In this document: piece after piece, positions 47,223 through 54,143 of the stretch
Position numbering within the stretch: the first letter of the stretch is position 1
Layout: each line of letters starts with the position of its first letter
Assembly: GCF_003479425.1 (NCBI RefSeq)
Contig: NZ_QUHC01000009.1
Location: 62,001 to 126,000, forward strand
From: Odoribacter sp. AF15-53
GTDB lineage: Bacteria; Bacteroidota; Bacteroidia; Bacteroidales; Marinifilaceae
DNA length: 64,000 nt
Direction of reading: 5' to 3'
Position numbers and translations under genes: made by a program
The notes under the pieces: model-generated
Seen by the model: only the letters and a program-made list of their open reading frames with translations
What the model was told of the DNA's origin: nothing
Database searches by the model: none

Positions 47223-48719
47223 TTATTCGAAGTTAGCGAACTCCCCTTGTTTCAAAAATTCAACGGCAGCCTCGATGTCCTGGTACATCACCCGGTCTTG
47301 GCTGTTGAATGGTACGATCGTGCGGAATTCGGCCAAGAAGTTTTCCAAATATGCTGATGTTTTCGTCGGCCGTTGCATATCAATGGCTTGTGCGGCATTC
47401 ATTAATTCGATAGCCAGCACTCTTTCCACGTTCTCGATCACTTTCACTGTTTTGGTTGCGGCGTTACCACCCATGCTGACATGATCCTCCTGCTCGTTGG
47501 ATGACGGGATGGAGTCCACGGAACACGGAGAGCACAACTGCTTGTTCTTGCTGACGATAGCAGCAGCGGCGTATTGCGGGATCATGAAACCGGAATTCAA
47601 GCCGGAATTGGCAACGAGGAATTCAGGAGTTTTACGATCTCCGGCAATCAAACGGTATACCCGTCTTTCAGAGATGCTACCCAATTCGGAGATAGCGATG
47701 CTCAAGAAATCTAATACCAGAGCTAGCGGTTCGCCGTGGAAGTTACCACCGGAAATAATCAAATCATCTTCCATGAAAATAGTCGGGTTGTCGGTTACCG
47801 AGTTGATTTCCCGTTCAACGACAGATGCCACGTAAGCCACGGTATCTTTCACAGCCCCGTGTACTTGAGGCATACAACGGAAAGAGTACGGGTCTTGCAC
47901 GTGAGTCTTTTCCATTTTCTGGAATTCTGAACCTTCCAGTAAGGTGCGGATATTACGAGCCGTTTCAATTTGTCCCGGATGAGGACGAGCTTCGTGGATT
48001 TGCGGTAAAAACGGATCAATGCGTCCGTCGTATGCTTCCAGTGATAAAGCCCCGATAATATCAGCATATTTTACCACTTTGAAGGCATTCAATAAAGCGT
48101 AAACAGCGTGAGAACTCATGAATTGAGTACCATTCAACAAAGCCAATCCTTCTTTAGCTCCCAGTTGGATGGGTTCCCAGCCGAATTTGGCATTAATTTC
48201 TTTTGCCGGATAGATTTTATCCTTGTAGAATACCTCTCCCTCACCGATCAATGGCAAGAACAAGTTTGCCAACGGGGCCAAGTCCCCGGATGCGCCCAAA
48301 GAGCCTAATTCTTTTACCACGGGAAGAACGTCATGGTTGAACATATCGATAATACGTTCCACGGTCACTTGTTGTACCCCGGATTTTCCCAAAGAAAGAG
48401 CGTGAGCTTTGAGCAACAACATCAAACGGATAATATCTTTGTGTACGGGTTCTCCCAAGCTACAAGCGTGAGACATGACCAGATTAGCTTGTAACTGGCT
48501 TAAATCTTCTTGTGAGATGGAAATCTTACACAAAGAACCGAACCCGGTTGTGATTCCATACAAAGGCTTGTCAGAAGTTGCGATTTTATGATCCAAGTAA
48601 GCCTTGCAATCATTGATCAGTTTCTTGCTCTCGTCTGATAAAGCTAATTTATACTTCTTAGTTAAAATTTTTTCGATCTGCTCGAAAGTTAATTTCTCTG
48701 GGGTTATATAATGAGTCAT
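47223..48719 (-). CDS. hutH: Histidine ammonia-lyase
   Basis: Protein of 498 aa, the usual length. It converts L-histidine to urocanate and ammonia, the first step of histidine breakdown. The self-forming MIO cofactor residues Ala143-Ser144-Gly145 lie in GSLGASGDLAPLANL; the catalytic Tyr is in LYGITTGFG (about 54); QEDHVSMGGNAATK is also present. No other hut genes are in the window, and the gene stands alone between a terminator and a 188-bp leader that holds direct repeats and a hairpin. Phenylalanine/tyrosine ammonia-lyases share the fold, but the sequence reads as HAL. Confidence 0.95.
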   Translation of the reverse strand: MTHYITPEKLTFEQIEKILTKKYKLALSDESKKLINDCKAYLDHKIATSDKPLYGITTGFGSLCKISISQEDLSQLQANLVMSHACSLGEPVHKDIIRLMLLLKAHALSLGKSGVQQVTVERIIDMFNHDVLPVVKELGSLGASGDLAPLANLFLPLIGEGEVFYKDKIYPAKEINAKFGWEPIQLGAKEGLALLNGTQFMSSHAVYALLNAFKVVKYADIIGALSLEAYDGRIDPFLPQIHEARPHPGQIETARNIRTLLEGSEFQKMEKTHVQDPYSFRCMPQVHGAVKDTVAYVASVVEREINSVTDNPTIFMEDDLIISGGNFHGEPLALVLDFLSIAISELGSISERRVYRLIAGDRKTPEFLVANSGLNSGFMIPQYAAAAIVSKNKQLCSPCSVDSIPSSNEQEDHVSMGGNAATKTVKVIENVERVLAIELMNAAQAIDMQRPTKTSAYLENFLAEFRTIVPFNSQDRVMYQDIEAAVEFLKQGEFANFE

Positions 48720-48722
48720 TGG

Positions 48723-48750
48723 ATTTTAGATTTTAAATTTTAGATTTTAA
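48723..48750 (-). repeat. Two-copy 14-bp AT repeat ahead of hutH
   Basis: ATTTTAGATTTTAA occurs twice head to tail on the plus strand; on the minus strand this is an A-rich leader ending 3 bases before the hutH ATG. It resembles the AAATCTAAA repeat ahead of the response-regulator gene at 19901. Confidence 0.6.
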
Positions 48751-48786
48751 ATTGCATACACACGAGTGAGGCTTTTGCCTTGCGAG

Positions 48787-48818
48787 TTTGTAAGGTTCAA
48801 CTTTATGAATCTTACAAA
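48787..48818. promoter_or_regulatory. Hairpin between hisS and hutH
   Basis: TTTGTAAGGTTCA and TGAATCTTACAAA pair with one wobble over 13 positions around a 6-base loop. A second short hairpin (TTCCCG / CGGGAA, 48832-48847) lies beside it. Neither has a T-tract on the minus strand. They could be a terminator for hisS or structure in the hutH leader. Confidence 0.4.
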
Positions 48819-48907
48819 TTTTATAAACCACTTCCCGGTCACGGGAATCTAACATCAAATCCGTGGCTTTTCAGCGGGCGTTGTTCTTTGCGGTATAGTT
48901 GCATACT

Positions 48908-50278
48908 TTAATTCTCGCTTTTAAGTTTGTCTACTAGGCTGGAAATAGCTACACTTTCTTGTTCTCCGGTGAGCATATTTTTCAGCGTGACCACGTTATT
49001 GTTTATCTCGTTTTCACCGACTAAGGCCACATAGGGGATACTCTTTTTATCGGCGTAAGTCATTTGTTTCTTCATCTTGGCGGCTTCCGGGTATATCTCG
49101 GAATTGATTCCTGCGTTCCGTAAGGTTTTCAGTACGGGAAGACAGAAAGCCTCTTCTTTTTCCCCGAAGTTCACGAAAAGTACACGGGTGGTTGCCGTGG
49201 AATCTTTGGGGAAGATGTCCAGTTGGTTCATCACGTCGAAGATGCGGTCGGCCCCGAAGGATATACCGACACCCGACATATTTTTCATCCCGAAAATTCC
49301 CGTCAAATCGTCATAACGTCCTCCCCCGGTGATGCTCCCGATCTCCACGTCCTTGGCTTTTACCTCGAAGATGGCTCCGGTGTAGTAACTCAAACCGCGG
49401 GCAAGTGTCAAGTCGAGTTTTATTTCTGTTTGGATATCCAGTTGATTCAAATAACGGAATACGGTAGAAAGTTCTGCAACTCCTTTTAATCCGGTTTCGC
49501 TGTCTTTTAAAATTTCTTGCAAGCGGGTCACCTTCTCTTCGTTGGAGCCTTCTAAGCGTAATATGGGTTGCAATTTTTCAATAGCCTCTTCTGACACTCC
49601 TTTTTCCCGGAGTTCGGCATTCACGTTTTCGGCACCGATCTTGTCCATTTTGTCAATGGCAACGGTGATGTCAACCAGCTTGTCGGGGTGGCCGATCGTT
49701 TCGGCAATTCCGGCCAGCACTTTTCGGTTGTTGATCAACAGGCGTACATTTATTTTCAGTCGTTTGTACACCTCGTCCACGATTTGTACCAATTCCACCT
49801 CGTTCAGTAAAGAATCACTTCCCACGACATCCACGTCACACTGGTAGAACTCGCGATAGCGTCCCTTCTGCGGACGGTCGGCTCGCCACACGGGTTGAAT
49901 CTGGTAGCGTTTGAACGGGAATGATATTTCATTTTGGTGTTGTACCACGAATCGGGCGAAAGGCACGGTTAAGTCATAACGTAGTCCCTTCTCGCAAATT
50001 TTGTTGGTCAGCCGGGGAATATTACGTTCCTCTACTTCGCTATTGGTAACAGACGCCAGGAAATCTCCGGAGTTCAGAATCTTGAAAAGTAATTTATCCC
50101 CTTCCTCGCCGTATTTTCCCATGAGGGTGGAAAGATTTTCCATTGCCGGAGTTTCCAGCGGCAAGTAACCATAGAGTTTGAATACGGACTTGATCGTATC
50201 GAATATATAATTTCTTTTCACCATAACTTCCGGTGAATAGTCTCTTGTTCCTTTCGGAATAGATGGTGTCTGTGCCAT
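48908..50278 (-). CDS. hisS: Histidyl-tRNA synthetase
   Basis: Protein of 456 aa that charges tRNA-His. Class II motifs are present: motif 1 region ([20 protein letters not shown]), motif 2 ([17 protein letters not shown] and [20 protein letters not shown]), the histidine-specific [15 protein letters not shown], and motif 3 ([13 protein letters not shown]). The anticodon-binding domain occupies the last 100 residues. The ATG at 50278 gives the normal [17 protein letters not shown] start. hutH is the next gene downstream, so histidine use and histidine breakdown lie side by side, probably without functional coupling. Confidence 0.97.
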   Translation of the reverse strand: MAQTPSIPKGTRDYSPEVMVKRNYIFDTIKSVFKLYGYLPLETPAMENLSTLMGKYGEEGDKLLFKILNSGDFLASVTNSEVEERNIPRLTNKICEKGLRYDLTVPFARFVVQHQNEISFPFKRYQIQPVWRADRPQKGRYREFYQCDVDVVGSDSLLNEVELVQIVDEVYKRLKINVRLLINNRKVLAGIAETIGHPDKLVDITVAIDKMDKIGAENVNAELREKGVSEEAIEKLQPILRLEGSNEEKVTRLQEILKDSETGLKGVAELSTVFRYLNQLDIQTEIKLDLTLARGLSYYTGAIFEVKAKDVEIGSITGGGRYDDLTGIFGMKNMSGVGISFGADRIFDVMNQLDIFPKDSTATTRVLFVNFGEKEEAFCLPVLKTLRNAGINSEIYPEAAKMKKQMTYADKKSIPYVALVGENEINNNVVTLKNMLTGEQESVAISSLVDKLKSEN

Positions 50279-50312
50279 GTCTTCTTTTTTAGCTTTTATC
50301 TTAATAGTGATG

Positions 50313-50320
50313 CAAATATA
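50313..50320 (-). promoter_or_regulatory. Possible -7 box of hisS
   Basis: The minus strand reads TATATTTG 34 bases upstream of the hisS ATG, a match to TAnnTTTG. A clear -33 TTTG is not seen. Confidence 0.4.
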
Positions 50321-50428
50321 AACGATTCTGATTTCTTTTGAAACTCTTCGGTGGAATAAATATTGGGTACTGATGGCGAGTCTATGTATTTTTAAGGTAA
50401 ACCCATTGAAATACTTGGTATATATATA

Positions 50429-50544
50429 GGTAATAATCTTCCGTAATACTTATCTCAGGCTTTTCTCCTCCTTTCTCGGGTATGGTGGAAGGGCTATGAA
50501 AGGGGGATGAAAGGGTGTGGAATGGGACATGGGAGATTATTACC
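50429..50544. repeat. 116-bp element bounded by 14-bp inverted repeats
   Basis: GGTAATAATCTTCC at the left end and GGGAGATTATTACC at the right end match in 13 of 14 positions as an inverted repeat. Inside are a pyrimidine-rich run (50458-50477) and a purine-rich run with two 11-bp units (ATGAAAGGGGG, ATGAAAGGGTG; 50496-50517) that could pair with it. No open reading frame fits. It could be a MITE-like remnant or a structured RNA. No clear target-site duplication is visible. Confidence 0.5.
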
Positions 50545-50632
50545 TTGTGAAATGACGGGTACTGCTATGGCATTAAGCTATCTTTGCTCGTGATTTCATA
50601 GAGATTCGATTATAAGTTCATTTAGACCACGG

Positions 50633-50664
50633 AGCATTCATCCTGCATTCATCCAGCATTCACC
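50633..50664. repeat. Three-copy 11-bp tandem repeat
   Basis: AGCATTCATCC, TGCATTCATCC and AGCATTCACC lie head to tail with an 11-base period (the last is one base short). On the minus strand the unit reads GGATGAATGCA, close to the ATGAAAGGG units inside the 116-bp element. Confidence 0.7.
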
Positions 50665-50829
50665 TTCGATTAAATTGATTTTTAATACGGTTATGTTTGA
50701 AATATGGGTGTGTCGTGTAGTATATTTGTTATATGGAGAAATAGGTTCGGATGTCCCGAGAGGAGGGAGAAGGCATAGTTGAAAACTGGCGGAGATTAAA
50801 GCAAATGCGATCGGAATCTTGTATTTCAT
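50638..50829 (-). CDS. Doubtful small secreted peptide
   Basis: A 63-codon frame starts MKYKIPIAFALISASFQLCL, which looks like a signal peptide, and ends inside the 11-bp tandem repeat. There is no ribosome-binding site, no -7 box at a sensible distance and no recognisable domain. The hydrophobic start may be chance. It lies in the otherwise empty 50279-50972 gap. Confidence 0.2.
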   Translation of the reverse strand: MKYKIPIAFALISASFQLCLLPPLGTSEPISPYNKYTTRHTHISNITVLKINLIEGECWMNAG

Positions 50830-50898
50830 ATTGCGCTTGTTATTAAGATAAACGAGTGATTTTATATTTTTGTTTAAATTGTAGTGATTGTTTTTTTT

Positions 50899-50906
50899 AC
50901 ATTTGT
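50899..50906 (+). promoter_or_regulatory. Possible -7 box of the GH92 operon
   Basis: TACATTTG matches TAnnTTTG, 66 bases before the GH92 ATG; a TTTG at 50869-50872 is 26 bases upstream, wider than usual. Confidence 0.4.
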
Positions 50907-50972
50907 TTTCACTCGTTGAGAGAATCAAGGTGTCATTATATATAGTGTTGATATATTTAAATAAATAAGTGT

Positions 50973-53300
50973 ATGAATTTGAGTGTACTGTTATTATGTT
51001 TGAGTGCAGTGTTTCCCGGAAAGGATGGAAAAAAGAATCCTGCAGATTACGTTAATCCTTTTATTGGAACAAAGAGCATGGGACACACGTTTCCTGGGGC
51101 CTGCGTGCCGTTTGGGGCTGTTCAATTGAGCCCTGATACAGAGAATGTTCCGCATAACATTGATGGCGTTTATCAAAAAGAGGCTTATCGTTATTGTGCT
51201 GGATACCAGTATGATGATCCAACAATTATTGGGTTTAGCCACACGCATTTGAGTGGAACCGGACATTCGGATTTAGGGGATATTCTTTTAATGCCAACGG
51301 TTGGGGATTTGAAATTGGTACCTGGTACAGCAGAAAAGCCAGAAGAAGGGTATCGTTCTCGTTTTTCACATGAAATGGAAAAAGCTTCGCCCGGATACTA
51401 TGAAGTGAAGTTGCAAGATTACAATGTAAAAGTGCAGTTGACGGCAACGGAACGTGTTGGTGTACATAAATATACCTATCCGATGGGAACAAAAGAGGGG
51501 CATGTGATTGTGGATTTATTACATGGTATATACAATTATGATGGCAAGGTGCTTTGGGCCAATTTGAGGGTGGAGAATGATACTTTGTTGACCGGTTATC
51601 GAATAACCCGGGGGTGGGCAAGAACGAATTACACGTATTTTGTTATAACCTTTTCCAAACCGATTCGAAATTACGGGCATGAGAACTTTGAGGATGTAAA
51701 ATATCAAGGTTTTTGGAGACGTTTTAATGTGAAAGATAATTTTCCGGAAATGGGAGGCCGTGGAATTGTGGCGTTCTTTGATTTTGATTTAGCGGAAGAT
51801 CCGGAATTGGAAGTGAAAGTGGCTCTTTCGTGTGTGAGTACGGAGGGTGCTTTAAAAAACCTGGAGGTAGAAACGTCTGGAAAGAATTTTGATGTACTTG
51901 TTGCAGAGGCAAAAGACAAATGGAATAAAGAATTGTCAGTAATTGAGGCGCAAGGAAATGATAATCAATTGGCGATGTTGTATACGTCATTGTATCACAC
52001 GATGATAAACCCTTCTGTTTACATGGATGTGGATGGTCGCTACCGGGGCGTGGATCATATGATTCATCAAGCGGATGGTTTTACAAATTATACGGTATTC
52101 TCATTGTGGGATACATTTCGTGCCTTACACCCGTTGTTTAATGTGCTGAACCGAGATCGGAATCAAGATATGGTGAAATCCATGTTGGAACATTACCAAC
52201 AGAGTGTGCATAAAGCTTTGCCTGTCTGGTCGCATATGGGAAATGAGAATTGGTGTATGATTGCTTATCATGGTGTTGCGGTGGTTGCTGATGCTTTGGC
52301 AAAAGGAATAGATGTGGATAATGCGTTGGCTTTGGAGGCTATGAGAAATAGTGCGAATGTGTTGTATTATCAAGATACTAAAGATTACGTGGAGAAAGGA
52401 TATGTGCCTGTTGATAAGGATGGTAGTGGAGCATCAATTACCTTGGAAAATGCTTATGACGATTGGACCATTTATCAGACGGCCAAAAGGCTTGGAAAAC
52501 AAAAAGTGATGGTAGAATACGAGAAACGGGCATTGAATTATCGGAATTTATTTGACGAACGTTTGGGATTTGTACATCCTCGTTTATCTGATGGAAGTTG
52601 GAAGGAGCCGTTTGATCCGTTGAATACACACGGGGAAGGGTTTATCGAAGGAAATTCATGGAACTATTCATTTCATGTCCCGCATGATGTGAATGGTTTG
52701 ATTCACCAAATGGGAGGAGAGAAGCGCTTTACAGAGAGGTTGGATAGCTTGTTCACGATGCTCCTTCCTGAGAAGTATTATGCTGATACCGAAGATATAA
52801 CGGAGGAAGGATTGATGGGAAATTATGTCCATGGTAATGAACCGAGCCACCATGTGTTATATTTATATGCGTGGACCTCTCAACCGTGGAAAACCCAGTA
52901 TCGAGTTCGAGAGGTGATGAATCGTATGTATCGGAACAAAATTGACGGATTGTGTGGAAATGATGATTGTGGGCAAATGTCTGCTTGGTATATATTTTCA
53001 GCTTTAGGCTTTTATCCCGTATGTCCCGGAACAGATCAATACGTGTTGGGTGCCCCTTACCTGCCTTACATGAAAGTGCGTTTAGAAAACGGAAATTTGT
53101 TTGAGGTGCGTGCCGCGAAGGTAAGCGATAAGAATCGTTATGTGAAGTCTGTAAAATTGAATGGGAAACCCTACGAGAAGGCCTATATTACGCAACAAGA
53201 TATTCAAGCCGGTGGAGTGTTGGAATTTGAAATGGATAGCAAGCCTAATCGTAACAGGATTTATAAAGAAGATAACAAACCTTATTCTTTGACACGATGA
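50973..53300 (+). CDS. GH92 alpha-mannosidase
   Basis: Protein of 775 aa with a short signal peptide (MNLSVLLLCLSAVFPG). It has the GH92 hallmarks: VNPFIGTKSMGHTFPGACVP at the start, GFSHTHLSGTGHSDLGDI, the general-acid Glu in EGNSWNYSF, and the catalytic Asp pair in GNDDCGQMSAWYIFSALGFYP, followed by VCPGTDQYVLGAP. GH92 enzymes are calcium-dependent exo-alpha-mannosidases (mostly alpha-1,2) that trim N-glycans or fungal mannan. It is the first gene of a three-gene operon; its stop overlaps the next start by 4 bases. A possible -7 box (TACATTTG) is at 50899-50906. Confidence 0.95.
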   Translation: MNLSVLLLCLSAVFPGKDGKKNPADYVNPFIGTKSMGHTFPGACVPFGAVQLSPDTENVPHNIDGVYQKEAYRYCAGYQYDDPTIIGFSHTHLSGTGHSDLGDILLMPTVGDLKLVPGTAEKPEEGYRSRFSHEMEKASPGYYEVKLQDYNVKVQLTATERVGVHKYTYPMGTKEGHVIVDLLHGIYNYDGKVLWANLRVENDTLLTGYRITRGWARTNYTYFVITFSKPIRNYGHENFEDVKYQGFWRRFNVKDNFPEMGGRGIVAFFDFDLAEDPELEVKVALSCVSTEGALKNLEVETSGKNFDVLVAEAKDKWNKELSVIEAQGNDNQLAMLYTSLYHTMINPSVYMDVDGRYRGVDHMIHQADGFTNYTVFSLWDTFRALHPLFNVLNRDRNQDMVKSMLEHYQQSVHKALPVWSHMGNENWCMIAYHGVAVVADALAKGIDVDNALALEAMRNSANVLYYQDTKDYVEKGYVPVDKDGSGASITLENAYDDWTIYQTAKRLGKQKVMVEYEKRALNYRNLFDERLGFVHPRLSDGSWKEPFDPLNTHGEGFIEGNSWNYSFHVPHDVNGLIHQMGGEKRFTERLDSLFTMLLPEKYYADTEDITEEGLMGNYVHGNEPSHHVLYLYAWTSQPWKTQYRVREVMNRMYRNKIDGLCGNDDCGQMSAWYIFSALGFYPVCPGTDQYVLGAPYLPYMKVRLENGNLFEVRAAKVSDKNRYVKSVKLNGKPYEKAYITQQDIQAGGVLEFEMDSKPNRNRIYKEDNKPYSLTR

Positions 53301-54070
53301 ACGAGAAAATAATAGTATGGTTATGTGTTTTGGGAATCATGTATTCCTGTGGTTCTCATAAAGGAAAGCGAGTAGAAGGAAACCCTTGGTCTAGTTATGA
53401 CGTGGGACGAGTTGAATTTAAAAATCTTTCTCCGGAAACAGATGGAGCAAAATTGTATGCGAAAATTGTATCGAATCCGGAACAATTTATTCAAGAGTGT
53501 GCGAGACAAGTGTTGAATACATTGTATTTTTCGCCGAAAGACAGTATTCCTAAAATAGAATTAATAACCTATATATTGAAATCGTATAATGGAATATCTG
53601 AAAAAAGCGGGACCCCTCCGGCAATAACAATTGCTTACAGTACGGATTGGATTGAAAAGAGTTATAAGGATGATATGGAGGCATTGATTTTAGAAAATCG
53701 AGGAGTACTTTGGCATGAATTGACTCATGGTTTTCAATTGGAGCCTCAAGGTATTGGAACTTATGGTACAAACAAAACGTTCTGGGCTTTTATAGAAGGG
53801 ATGGCTGATGCCGTTCGTTATGTGAATGGAGGGTTTACTTTAGCAGATAGACCGAAAGGTGGACATTATATGGATGGCTATCGTACCACAGGTTTTTTCT
53901 TGGCGTGGTTGATGCAAACGAAAGATTCGGATTTCTTGCGTAAATTCAATAATAGTACGTTGCATGTTATTCCATGGTCATTTAAAGAGGCAATCCGCTA
54001 TTCTCTGGGGGAAGAGTATGATATAGACACGTTATGGGAAGAGTATTTGGTTGCTATGGGAGATAAGTAA
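53297..54070 (+). CDS. Basic secretory protein (BSP) family putative metallopeptidase, lipoprotein
   Basis: Protein of 257 aa. The ATGA overlap with the upstream GH92 points to coupled translation. The signal ends VLGIMYSC, a probable lipobox. The zinc-peptidase-like motif HELTH (about 139-143) sits in VLWHELTHGFQLEPQGIGTY, with a downstream Glu in AFIEGMADAVRY, the pattern of the plant BSP family (pfam04450). These are thought to be metallopeptidases, though activity is rarely shown. Placed between two GH92 mannosidases, it may cleave glycoprotein backbones while the mannosidases trim the glycans. Confidence 0.85.
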   Translation: MNEKIIVWLCVLGIMYSCGSHKGKRVEGNPWSSYDVGRVEFKNLSPETDGAKLYAKIVSNPEQFIQECARQVLNTLYFSPKDSIPKIELITYILKSYNGISEKSGTPPAITIAYSTDWIEKSYKDDMEALILENRGVLWHELTHGFQLEPQGIGTYGTNKTFWAFIEGMADAVRYVNGGFTLADRPKGGHYMDGYRTTGFFLAWLMQTKDSDFLRKFNNSTLHVIPWSFKEAIRYSLGEEYDIDTLWEEYLVAMGDK

Positions 54071-54143
54071 ATTTTTATTTTGAACGGAATTGAAAACGTA
54101 AAATTGTAATTTGATAGATAATGAAACATCATGTATTAGTTGT

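Noticed and set aside
47275..48308. Plus-strand frames opposite hutH
   Set aside because: They follow the codon pattern of hutH and show no recognisable protein features.
50429..50664. CRISPR array
   Set aside because: The repeats have an 11-base period without spacers, and there are no cas genes nearby.
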